A stretch of 64,000 nt of DNA, taken from the NCBI GenBank assembly GCA_013813715.1, contig JACCRF010000169.1:1-64000 (forward strand), read 5' to 3'. The notes under the pieces were generated by a model. The model saw only the letters and a program-made list of their open reading frames with translations. It did no database searches and was not told the origin of the DNA. Both the position numbers and the translations under genes were made by a program. Source of the stretch: Gemmatimonadaceae bacterium (GTDB lineage: Bacteria > Gemmatimonadota > Gemmatimonadetes > Gemmatimonadales > Gemmatimonadaceae). Shown here one piece after another: positions 54,015-61,761 of the stretch. How positions within the stretch are numbered: the first letter of the stretch is position 1; each line of letters starts with the position of its first letter.

Positions 54015-56521
54015 CACCGCATTGCTGGGTTGAACGCCCATCGCAGCCCAACAAACACCATCGTCCCGATCTCCGGCATGTTGATCAGCTCCGTGTGTTT
54101 CTGCCCGAAGCCGCACTTCCGCTCTGCCTCGAATACGCCGGGCGGCGCAACGTTCGCCGGAATGTTGTATCGGCCCGACGAGCAACTGAAGAGATTCTGC
54201 AATGACACCTTGACCTGCATCCCCTCGAAGGGCAGCCGATAGCCGACGTTGAGGTCAGCGGCCGTGAAGCCGGCGATGCGGCCGGTGTTGATCGCGCCGG
54301 AGCGGTACGAGAATCCCGTCACCGTTCGGGTTACGAAGCTTCCCCACCAGTTCGCCGGAATCTCGTTCCAGTCGATGGTCAGAGTGCCTTTGTGTTTTGG
54401 TGAGTTGAGCGCCGTCGCCTCACGCAGGGCCGTCTGAGTCGGAAGGATGTTGAGCGGCTTGAGCTGGACGAAGCTGTAGTTCAGATCCGCCCCGATTCGA
54501 TCCGTAATCAGATACCTGAACCCCATGTCCGTCCCGAGCATCGTCGCGTTACCGATGTTCAGGTAGCTCAGCGTGAGCTGCTGGGAGTTGTTGGGCCCGA
54601 CGAATCGCTCGCCGTTCGCGAGGTGGACGTATGTCGGACCCCCAGCTGCGGCCGCCCGGAAGAGATTGTTGAGCGTCGTCAGCGGGGTGAGAAAGTCCTT
54701 GAATTTCGACTGGTAGCCAGTGATGTCCACGAACATCCTGTTCCGGATGATTCCCTTGTAACCAAGCTCGTAGGTTGTGTTCACCTCTGGCTTGATTGGA
54801 TCGTACGTCTGCTCGATCGTGCCCGCGGCGTTCCGAACCGTCAGTCCCTGATTTCCAACTACCCCGATCCCGAGCGCTGGCCCCAGCAACGCGAAGTTCG
54901 GAATGTAGAAATCGGTCTGGAGAATCGATGGAGATTTGAACGCACGGTTGAAGCTGAACCGGAAGGTATGGTTCTCTACCGGGGTCAGGAGGAGCGCCGC
55001 CTTCGGGCTGAACTGTTCGCTGTACCGTTCGTGGTCATCGTATCGCGCCGCCATCACGAGCCGGAGCCTGGGGCCAAGCGGGGTCTCGGTCTGTGCATAG
55101 ACTCCCTTCTGGTTGATCTTGACGTCTTCCCCAGTGAGACGATCGCTCAACCACCGCCTCTTGCTCGTCACCTGGTCGTGGCGGATCTGACCGCCCGCGA
55201 CGAAGCGCGTTCCGAGCAACTCATAGTTGCCCTGGATTTCCGCGGCGGTGAGAGTTCCGCCACCGGGAAAGTTGGAGACGTGCTTGATGGAGTCGTCGGT
55301 CAGCGTCGGGAAAGCCAGCTTGTTCTGCGAGTACGCATTGATCGCGTAGGTATCGCCGCTCCCAGTCTTTAGTCGGTACGCATTCGCGTAGACCCGCGGA
55401 TTTGTGAAGCGAAGCTGAAGATGGCCAGCGTTGTACCCGATAAGCTGGTTCCGGCCCACGCTCGTCTGGCCGATTCCGTCAACTGTCGCGTAGCCGCCGT
55501 TGAACTCGAGACGCCCCGGAATACCGTACCATACGAGCGACCCATTGCCGCGCGCGACGCTGGTGTTCCAATCGACGGGCTGCTCAGGAGTACGGGTGGT
55601 GCGCGGAGCAACCGGTCCGTAGTTAAGGACGTTCGAGAAGTCATTTGCGCTCTGGTACTCGCCCGAAACCTTGAACCCAAGGTCGCCGCCGGCCCACGCG
55701 TAACGGCCCTGCAGATCCCGGTAGCTTCGGTTTCCGCCGGTCAGCTCAACCGTCATACCCGGGTACGCCCGCGGATCCCTCGTGGAAAGTGTGATTACTC
55801 CGTTCGACGCGTCCGGACCGTAGAGTGCGGACCCGGGGCCGACAAGAACCTCAGCCGAAGCAAGGTCGACCTTGGGAATCGCCGACATCAGCCCGAGTGG
55901 AAGTCCGCTTTCGGGAAGGACCGAAATTCGCCCGTCTTCCATCAGCAGCATACGGTTGTTAAACGAGGAATTGAATCCCCGAGCGTTCACCGCGACGGCG
56001 GTCATTCCGATCTGAACGAAGTCGAGGCCTTTGGCACCCTTGAGCGCGGATGCGAACCCACTGCCGCCGGAAGCGTTGTCTATAGCTGGCCCTTCGATGC
56101 GCGTCACAGTGGCCGGCGCATCGGTGATCTTCTCGGCGCGTCGCGAAGCCGAGACAACCACGCCGCCGAGCTCGATCGGGGCTCTCGTCAGTTGGACGTC
56201 GGCTCGGCTGTCGCCCGCGCCGATGACGTCTATCGCGACAGTGCGTGGTCGCTCGCCAATGCGCTGCACACGCATCTCGTATCGGCCAATGGGCACGCCA
56301 GCGATGGAAAATGCTCCGCGTGCATCGCTGACGGTGCGAAATGACGTGTTGACGAGCGTTACCTGCGCATCGGCAATCGGACGATTGTCCGCAGCGGTGA
56401 TCGTTCCGGTGATTCGCCCGCCCTGCGCGGCGGTAATGGACGGCAGGGCCGCCATCATCGCGAACAGTGCGGCGAACAGCGCAAGCGTCTTGCGAACTGA
56501 TCGGTTACGGGTTTCCAACAT
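54014..56521 (-). CDS. TonB-dependent receptor with carboxypeptidase-regulatory-like N-terminus
   Basis: From ATG 56521 (behind GGAGA) the protein has a signal peptide (KTLALFAALFAMMAALPSITAAQ), a CarboxypepD_reg-like domain (GRITGTITAADNRPIADAQVTL), a plug with VEVLVGPGSALYGPDASNGVITL-type sequence (read here ASAEVLVGPGSALYGP), and a barrel ending VFVGLRWAFNPAMR. It imports a substrate across the outer membrane with TonB energy. No SusD partner is adjacent; the next gene, coupled by TGATG, is a secreted esterase, which suggests an ester or lipid-like ligand. Confidence 0.93.
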   Translation of the reverse strand: MLETRNRSVRKTLALFAALFAMMAALPSITAAQGGRITGTITAADNRPIADAQVTLVNTSFRTVSDARGAFSIAGVPIGRYEMRVQRIGERPRTVAIDVIGAGDSRADVQLTRAPIELGGVVVSASRRAEKITDAPATVTRIEGPAIDNASGGSGFASALKGAKGLDFVQIGMTAVAVNARGFNSSFNNRMLLMEDGRISVLPESGLPLGLMSAIPKVDLASAEVLVGPGSALYGPDASNGVITLSTRDPRAYPGMTVELTGGNRSYRDLQGRYAWAGGDLGFKVSGEYQSANDFSNVLNYGPVAPRTTRTPEQPVDWNTSVARGNGSLVWYGIPGRLEFNGGYATVDGIGQTSVGRNQLIGYNAGHLQLRFTNPRVYANAYRLKTGSGDTYAINAYSQNKLAFPTLTDDSIKHVSNFPGGGTLTAAEIQGNYELLGTRFVAGGQIRHDQVTSKRRWLSDRLTGEDVKINQKGVYAQTETPLGPRLRLVMAARYDDHERYSEQFSPKAALLLTPVENHTFRFSFNRAFKSPSILQTDFYIPNFALLGPALGIGVVGNQGLTVRNAAGTIEQTYDPIKPEVNTTYELGYKGIIRNRMFVDITGYQSKFKDFLTPLTTLNNLFRAAAAGGPTYVHLANGERFVGPNNSQQLTLSYLNIGNATMLGTDMGFRYLITDRIGADLNYSFVQLKPLNILPTQTALREATALNSPKHKGTLTIDWNEIPANWWGSFVTRTVTGFSYRSGAINTGRIAGFTAADLNVGYRLPFEGMQVKVSLQNLFSCSSGRYNIPANVAPPGVFEAERKCGFGQKHTELINMPEIGTMVFVGLRWAFNPAMR

Positions 56522-56598
56522 CGGGGTCTCCAGAAAAGTGAATTGTCGAACAACGGGTGGTGCACTTTCGGCCGCCATTGTGGCGGCAAGGGGAGCGT

Positions 56599-57033
56599 TT
56601 ATCCTCCCGGTGGTGCACGTTCGTCCGGCACCATTACTGTGGCCTCGCCTTCGAGAACGCTTTCGCCGTGCTGATTCGTGCAGACAGTCGCGAGCCGAAC
56701 CCGTCTCTTCGCGGCGATTATCTCGAGTACTTCCAGGCGAACATTGACCGTGTCGCCGATCCGCACCGGGCGTGTGAAACGGAGGGTCTGACCGAGGTAA
56801 ATCGCTCCTGGTCCCGGCAGCCTCGACGCGATCGCCGCCGACACGATGCCGGCCGTCAGCATGCCGTGCGCAATGCGGCCGCCAAACTGCGAGCGGGCCG
56901 CCACCTCGTCATCGAGATGCACGGGGTTGTTGTCTCCTGTTGCTTCGGCGAACAGCTCGACCTCACGCGCCGTAATAGTTCTGCTCAACTCGGCGGTGTC
57001 GCCGACAGCGAGCGATTCGATCATGGCAGTCAT
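56599..57033 (-). CDS. MaoC-family (R)-specific enoyl-CoA hydratase
   Basis: This is a 144-residue single hot-dog-fold protein. The hydratase motif is intact: VELFAEATGDNNPVHLDDEVAA with the catalytic Asp and His, then GGRIAHGMLTAGIVSAAI. PGAIYLGQTLRFTRPVRIGDT is typical of PhaJ/MaoC. It hydrates trans-2-enoyl-CoA to (R)-3-hydroxyacyl-CoA, linking beta-oxidation with polyhydroxyalkanoate monomers. It lies between a CoA ligase (53 bases upstream) and the TonB receptor in the LacI operon. Confidence 0.93.
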   Translation of the reverse strand: MTAMIESLAVGDTAELSRTITAREVELFAEATGDNNPVHLDDEVAARSQFGGRIAHGMLTAGIVSAAIASRLPGPGAIYLGQTLRFTRPVRIGDTVNVRLEVLEIIAAKRRVRLATVCTNQHGESVLEGEATVMVPDERAPPGG

Positions 57034-57086
57034 GTGGCCACCGCGGACATGATCAATCCAATGAGAGCAAGGCGCTTTGCCATGAG

Positions 57087-58766
57087 TCAGGTATAGAGGG
57101 CGTTGAGCTGCACCGAGTATTTCTCGAGCACCACGCTCCGCCTCACCTTGTGCGTCGGCGTTAGATCGCTGTCCGCAACCGATAGCTCGCGATCGATCAC
57201 CACGAACCGGCGGATGCTCTCGGCGCGAGAGAGATTTCCGTTCACGGCATCTACCGCTTTCTGTACTTCCGAGACGACCTGCGGATGAGAGACCAGTTCA
57301 GCGTAGGGCTGGGCGATCCCCTGGTCGCGCGCCCACTCTTCGATCAGGTCACGCCGCAGCGCGATCAGCGCAGACACGAACTGCAGCCCTTCCGCGTGCA
57401 GCACCGCCTGCGCAATCCACGGATGCTCAGCCAGCCGGCTCTCTATCGGGAGCGGTGCCACCTTTCTCCCGCTCGACAAGACCATCAATTCCTTTTTCCG
57501 TCCTGTGATACGGAGCCGCCCGCGTGAGTCGAGCTCACCGATATCACCGGTTCGCACCCATTCGCCATCTTCGGTGAATGCCGCCCGTGTCTCCGCCGGC
57601 TGGCTGTGATAACCACTGAAGGTCAGCTCCGAACGCCGAACGAGAACCTCGCCGTCGTCCGCGATCGCTATCTCGCTTCCGGGCATTGGCAGGCCAACCG
57701 TATCAAAGCAGAAATCATCTGGCCGGTTCATGGCGACACAGAGATGTTCGGTAAGGCCATACGCACCGAGAACAGTTACTCCGCCATCATGCAGCGATGC
57801 CGCCACTCCCACCGGGAGAGCGGCTCCACCCGATGTTGCGATACGCACACGTCCCCCGAGCAGATCTCCCGCACGCGTCCGCCCTGGGTCAGCACCATTG
57901 CTCGATTTCGCAAGCTTGTCGAGCTTCTCGAAAAACCGCGGCATTCCACCGAATACAGTCGGCTTGACCTCGCTCGCTACTTCCCACACCCGCCCAGGCT
58001 CTTCTACGAACACGGCCTCCATCCCACAGCGGATTCGTGTGTAATGCCCGAAGATGCGCTCCGCAGCGTGGCTGAACGGCAGGAAAGAGATCGCGCTGTC
58101 CGACTCGACGAGGCCAAGCGTCCGCTCGATCGATTCCGCCGACGCGTCGATGCAGCCGTGAGAGAGCACGGCGCCCTTGGGCTCTCCCGTAGAGCCCGAT
58201 GTGTAGATGATGATCGCGGGAGCTTCGCGAGCCATCACACGGGCGCGTGCTTCGATCGATTCAATGAGAGACGGATTCAATTCGAGCTCGCGTGCGCCTC
58301 GCTCGAGCCACTCCGGCCAATGTTCCACTCCGGGTGTAGTTGGGCCGGTCGACGCCGAAATCACCATCCGCAGCGCCGGCAGTCGCGTTCTCATTTCGAG
58401 AATGGCCTCGAGCTGCTGTGGATCATCAACCACCGCGGCACCGGCTCCGCAGTCACGCAGCATGTGCTCGATCTGCGAGCGGGAGCTGGTGGGGTACAAC
58501 CCAACGGTCGTCATCCCTGTTGACAGAGCGCCGAGGTCCGCAATTGGCCACACGAAGTCGTTGCCAGCGAGTATCGCGACCGCGGCCGAATCGGCAGCCT
58601 CGCTCGACAGAATCGCTGCCGAGAACCGCAGCGAAGCATCACGCCATTCGCCCCAGGTCATCGCACCATCGGTTCCGCCTGACGTAGTTCTGGCGGTGCG
58701 CAGCGCGACGCGGTCCGAGTGCCGCTCGGCTCGATCGAGGAACCACGTGAGGATCGTCTCGCTCAT
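57087..58766 (-). CDS. Long-chain fatty-acyl-CoA synthetase-like AMP-binding ligase
   Basis: The track start at 59018 lies in the KAS gene; ATG 58766 overlaps the KAS stop as ATGA and gives 559 residues (MSETILTWFLDRAERHSDRV). Motifs are IIIYTSGSTGEPKGAVLSHG, GGMPRFFEKLDKLAK and LGAYGLTEHLCVAMN, and a C-terminal part with TGRKKELMVLSSGRKVAPLPIE, typical of the FadD15-like eukaryotic-type long-chain branch. It would make acyl-CoA or acyl-AMP. Overlap with the KAS III-like gene suggests the two act in sequence. Confidence 0.91.
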   Translation of the reverse strand: MSETILTWFLDRAERHSDRVALRTARTTSGGTDGAMTWGEWRDASLRFSAAILSSEAADSAAVAILAGNDFVWPIADLGALSTGMTTVGLYPTSSRSQIEHMLRDCGAGAAVVDDPQQLEAILEMRTRLPALRMVISASTGPTTPGVEHWPEWLERGARELELNPSLIESIEARARVMAREAPAIIIYTSGSTGEPKGAVLSHGCIDASAESIERTLGLVESDSAISFLPFSHAAERIFGHYTRIRCGMEAVFVEEPGRVWEVASEVKPTVFGGMPRFFEKLDKLAKSSNGADPGRTRAGDLLGGRVRIATSGGAALPVGVAASLHDGGVTVLGAYGLTEHLCVAMNRPDDFCFDTVGLPMPGSEIAIADDGEVLVRRSELTFSGYHSQPAETRAAFTEDGEWVRTGDIGELDSRGRLRITGRKKELMVLSSGRKVAPLPIESRLAEHPWIAQAVLHAEGLQFVSALIALRRDLIEEWARDQGIAQPYAELVSHPQVVSEVQKAVDAVNGNLSRAESIRRFVVIDRELSVADSDLTPTHKVRRSVVLEKYSVQLNALYT

Positions 58767-59776
58767 GCTGCCCGTCTCTCGGGATTCCACTCGAGCGCGA
58801 GACAGCCCATCGCCAGCCCGGCGCCAGATGCGGTGAGCATCACCAGATCGCCTCGATTCAGCCGACCCGACTTCACCGCGTCGTCCATCGCCATGGGCAG
58901 GCACGCCGATCCGGTGTAGCCCCACTTGCCCATCACCGTGTGCGCCTTCTCGAACGGCTCGCCAAGTGACGCCATCACTATGCGGATCGTGGACAGGTTC
59001 ACTTGCGTCCAAAGCCACATATCGACGTCTTCGACACGTCGCCCGATCCGGCCCAGCACGGCGCGCGCAATTCGAGGCCAGCCCTCTTCATTCACCGACG
59101 CGGGATACTTCTGCACGAAGCGCAGATGATTCCGGTAGCCGCTGGCGAGAACTGCTTCTGTTATCGGCTCCGCGGTACCCCCGGCAAACACGCCCATTCC
59201 GCTCGACAGGCTGCCGTCGGCATACAGCTCCGAGGCAAGGATGCCGCGATGAAGCGAATGCCCGAGCACGACGGCACCCGCTCCATCAGCGAAGATCGTA
59301 GACGTCTTCTTATCGGCTCGATCGAGGAATTTCGACATCGCATACGCGCCAACTACCAGTATCCGATCGTAGCGATCGTCGGATGCGATGTACTTCCAGG
59401 CGGTGTCGAGCGCAGTGACGAATCCCGCGCAGCCAGCGTTGATGTCGAACGCGCCCGTGCTCCCTTCCATTTTCAGGCGGCCGTGAACCGCCGACGCGGT
59501 CGCCGGCGTTATGTACTCCGGTGTGTCCGTGGACACGATGAGCAAGTCGATCTCCGAAGGAGCTACGCCCGCGCTTTCCATCGCGCGTCTGGCGGCCTGC
59601 TCTGCCAGATCGGCCGTGGATTCTTCTGGCGCGCAGAACCTGCGCTCGCGAATGCCGAGAGTGCCGGAAACGAAAGGGTCGATGTCCTCACCCAGCGCCG
59701 CGGACAGCTCGGCGTTCGTCACCACCTTTTCCGGCACATAGCTTCCGGTACCGGTGATGGTCGCGTACCGCGTCAC
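58763..59776 (-). CDS. KAS III (FabH)-like thiolase-fold protein lacking the usual His and Asn
   Basis: This 337-residue protein has the KAS III layout: ITGTGSYVPEKVVTN, the nucleophile Cys in DINAGCAGFVTALD, FADGAGAVVLG and a C-terminal MLTASGAGLAMGCLALEW. In E. coli FabH the condensing residues lie in PHQANLR and HGNTSAAS; here the matching segments read WTQVNLSTI and WGYTGSAC, so His becomes Thr and Asn becomes Tyr. Both residues that drive decarboxylation are absent while the Cys is kept, so acyl transfer or non-decarboxylative chemistry is likelier than normal condensation. The GTG start overlaps the lacI-type stop (GTGA), and the end overlaps the ligase (ATGA). Confidence 0.9.
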   Translation of the reverse strand: MTRYATITGTGSYVPEKVVTNAELSAALGEDIDPFVSGTLGIRERRFCAPEESTADLAEQAARRAMESAGVAPSEIDLLIVSTDTPEYITPATASAVHGRLKMEGSTGAFDINAGCAGFVTALDTAWKYIASDDRYDRILVVGAYAMSKFLDRADKKTSTIFADGAGAVVLGHSLHRGILASELYADGSLSSGMGVFAGGTAEPITEAVLASGYRNHLRFVQKYPASVNEEGWPRIARAVLGRIGRRVEDVDMWLWTQVNLSTIRIVMASLGEPFEKAHTVMGKWGYTGSACLPMAMDDAVKSGRLNRGDLVMLTASGAGLAMGCLALEWNPERRAA

Positions 59777-60801
59777 GACCGATCTCCAGGCGCCGGCCCG
59801 CTCGTGCCGCGCGCCACCAGCACCACGGGAAGGAGTCGCCCGAGATATTTGCCGGGAGCTTTTCCTTCGATCGTCCGGATTAGCAGCCGCGCCGCTCGCC
59901 CTCCGAGTTCCCGTGCCGGCACCTTTACTGTCGTGAGCTCGGGGGTGACGAGTTGAGCGAGCTCGATGTCATCGCAACCGACGATGGAGATGTCGCCCGG
60001 CACGTGCGCGCCTGCTGCGATACATGCCTTGAGGGCGCCGATCGCGACAACGTCGTTCACGCAGAACACGGCCGTCGGCCGCGGATCGAGCGCAAAAAGG
60101 GAGCGCATAGCGGCCCGCCCATCGAGAGCAGTGGCGTTGGCGCGCACCAGATACTCGGACGGAAGTGATATGCCGGCGGCACGGAGAGCATTCCAGAAGC
60201 CGCGCTCGCGCATGCGGAACGAGTGGACGTCGATGGCGGGGCCAATGAATGCGATCCGGCGGTGTCCGAACGCGATGAGATGATCGGCCGCCTGCGCGCC
60301 CGCGCTCTCGGCGTCGGTCGCTACCCCCGGCCAGCGCCCGGGAAGCTGATCGATGAGCACGACATTGGTCCGGTCCAGCAGATCGGCGTGCACCGAGGAC
60401 GCCCCGACCGCATCGATGATTACGCCATCGATTATTCTCGCGTGCAGCGCGTCGAGGTATTTGGCCGGGCTCGATTCCCCGGCCTCGCACAGCAGCACGG
60501 CATAGCCCTCCTCGGCTGCGACGCGCTCCACGCTGCTCACGACGTCGGCAAAGAAGGGATTCCGAAAATCGGGAACGATGATTCCCAGCGCGTATGACCG
60601 GCTCCGCACCAGGCTGCGCGCGACCAGATTCGGGCTGTACCTGAGCTCTTCGGCGGCCTTGATGATCCGCGCCCGGGTCTCGGGAGAGATGCGGGCAGTC
60701 GGGTTCTGACTGAGCACGAGAGATACGGTGGGCTGGGACACTCCGGCCCGTTCGGCTACGTCGCGGGTCGTGACCCTAGGTGATGGAGCGCGTTTCTGCA
60801 C
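59773..60801 (-). CDS. LacI/GalR-family transcriptional regulator
   Basis: This 342-residue regulator has an N-terminal helix-turn-helix and hinge (VTTRDVAERAGVSQPTVSLVL, then RISPETRARIIKAAEELRYSPNLVARSL). A periplasmic-binding-protein-like effector domain follows: ALGIIVPDFRNPFFADVVSSVE, GHRRIAFIGPAIDVHS, FCVNDVVAIGALKACIAAG, DISIVGCDDIELAQLVTPELTTVKVP. The start is a GTG close to a TTGACA box with paired repeats. Most LacI members answer to sugars, yet this one heads an operon of acyl-CoA and esterase genes, overlapping the first by four bases. It likely represses itself and the operon; the effector is unknown. Confidence 0.94.
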   Translation of the reverse strand: MQKRAPSPRVTTRDVAERAGVSQPTVSLVLSQNPTARISPETRARIIKAAEELRYSPNLVARSLVRSRSYALGIIVPDFRNPFFADVVSSVERVAAEEGYAVLLCEAGESSPAKYLDALHARIIDGVIIDAVGASSVHADLLDRTNVVLIDQLPGRWPGVATDAESAGAQAADHLIAFGHRRIAFIGPAIDVHSFRMRERGFWNALRAAGISLPSEYLVRANATALDGRAAMRSLFALDPRPTAVFCVNDVVAIGALKACIAAGAHVPGDISIVGCDDIELAQLVTPELTTVKVPARELGGRAARLLIRTIEGKAPGKYLGRLLPVVLVARGTSGPAPGDRS

Positions 60802-60804
60802 CCC

Positions 60805-60836
60805 GCTAATACGTGTTTGCTAATTCGTATTGTCAA
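60805..60836 (-). promoter_or_regulatory. Promoter and direct-repeat operator of the LacI operon
   Basis: On the minus strand TTGACA (60836-60831) precedes two near-identical 10-mers, ACGAATTAGC (60828-60819) and ACGTATTAGC (60814-60805), four bases apart. AATACG...CGTATT also forms an inverted pair. The -10 box is poor (CGTATT or TATTAG), and the GTG follows within a few bases, so the leader is very short or absent. This arrangement suits self-repression. Confidence 0.6.
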
Positions 60837-60882
60837 GACCTTTTTTTTGTTCCCGCACAGCTATATCCAGATCGGTCCCTGA

Positions 60883-61080
60883 GAGTTTGATCCCGCACCT
60901 CCCGTACGGCGCGTGGGTGGCACCGGCAGCTCATCAAGCGCCTTTCGCCATTGCCGAGACGACCGGATGACGGTTGTCGTTCTCACCAATCTTCAAGGCA
61001 TCGACCCCGACGCTCTGGTTGATGGTGTCGCAGCCCTTTACGTGCCCGCTCTCGCATCCCTCAACAGCGAGCGGAACTGA
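60883..61080 (+). pseudogene. C-terminal remnant of a beta-lactamase-fold serine hydrolase
   Basis: Between the lacI promoter and the dioxygenase a short open frame reads VGGTGSSSSAFRHCRDDRMT, VVVLTNLQGIDPDALVDGVA, ALYVPAL and then a stop at 61080. The pattern HTGGSS..F...PDD..TVVVLTNL-G-DP..L..-IA-LY-P is the usual end of secreted serine hydrolases of this fold. The HTG element is degenerate (GTG) and the catalytic Ser and Tyr regions are absent, with an in-frame stop just upstream. It falls below the track's size limit. Confidence 0.7.
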
Positions 61081-61082
61081 TT

Positions 61083-61099
61083 CGTATCAGATTCATACG
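61083..61099. promoter_or_regulatory. Small inverted repeat before the dioxygenase-like gene
   Basis: CGTAT (61083-61087) and ATACG (61095-61099) form an inverted pair with a seven-base spacer (CAGATTC), 20 bases before the ATG at 61120. CGTAT...ATACG with the same spacer length also ends the larger repeat at 46757. Five-base arms can arise by chance. Confidence 0.35.
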
Positions 61100-61119
61100 C
61101 TGCTGACTGGAGACCAAAG

Positions 61120-61758
61120 ATGAAAGAGCCCAAGGTTCCGGACGAGACCCGCCGACGCCTCCTCCGCACAATCGCTGTTGCGCCGGTAGTGATGGCCTTC
61201 CCCTCTCTCTTCGCCATCAAAGGCTGCTCGGCCGGTTCGGCCGGTGACGCCCGCGCCGAGTTGCCCCCAACTCCCTCTTGCCCGGACGACGACGAGCCGA
61301 CCGAGGCGCAGACCGAGGGACCGTTCTTCAAGGTGAGCTCCCCGCGGAGAACCTCCCTCCTCGAACCTGGAATCACCGGCACGAAGCTCATCGTGAGCGG
61401 GCTCGTCCTCACGCGAAGCTGCAAGCCCGTAGCGAACGCGCTCGTGGATTTCTGGCAGGCGGACGACGCCGGCGAATATGATAACGTCACATTCAAGCTG
61501 CGCGGCCACCAGTTCACCGACGCAAAAGGCGCGTGGCGGCTGGAGACAATCGTGCCCGGGCTCTATACGGGACGTACCCGGCATATCCACGTCAAGGCAC
61601 AGGCTCCCGACAAAGCGGCACTCACGACGCAGCTATATCTGCCGGGAGAAAAGGGCAACACATCAGATCGTATCTTCGACTCCGATCTCGTGATGGCAAT
61701 GACCGATCGCGAAGGAGTGAAGGCAGGACGCTTTGACTTTGTCCTCGATTTGCCCTGA
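61120..61758 (+). CDS. Intradiol dioxygenase-like (protocatechuate 3,4-dioxygenase beta-type) exported protein
   Basis: This 212-residue protein has a Tat-like or signal start (ETRRRLLRTIAVAPVVMAF) and a possible lipobox (IKGC). It shows the family layout TEGPFFK, SGLVLTRSCKPVANALVDFWQADDAGEYD, FTDAKGAWRLETIVPGLYTGRTRHIHVK and TTQLYLPGEKGN. The iron-binding elements GLYTGRTRHIHV (Tyr and two His) are kept, as is the first Tyr in the AGEYDN region. Typical enzymes open catechol rings inside the cell, whereas exported relatives are poorly characterised. Its place beside PD40 proteins gives no pathway clue. Confidence 0.88.
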   Translation: MKEPKVPDETRRRLLRTIAVAPVVMAFPSLFAIKGCSAGSAGDARAELPPTPSCPDDDEPTEAQTEGPFFKVSSPRRTSLLEPGITGTKLIVSGLVLTRSCKPVANALVDFWQADDAGEYDNVTFKLRGHQFTDAKGAWRLETIVPGLYTGRTRHIHVKAQAPDKAALTTQLYLPGEKGNTSDRIFDSDLVMAMTDREGVKAGRFDFVLDLP

Positions 61759-61761
61759 GTC

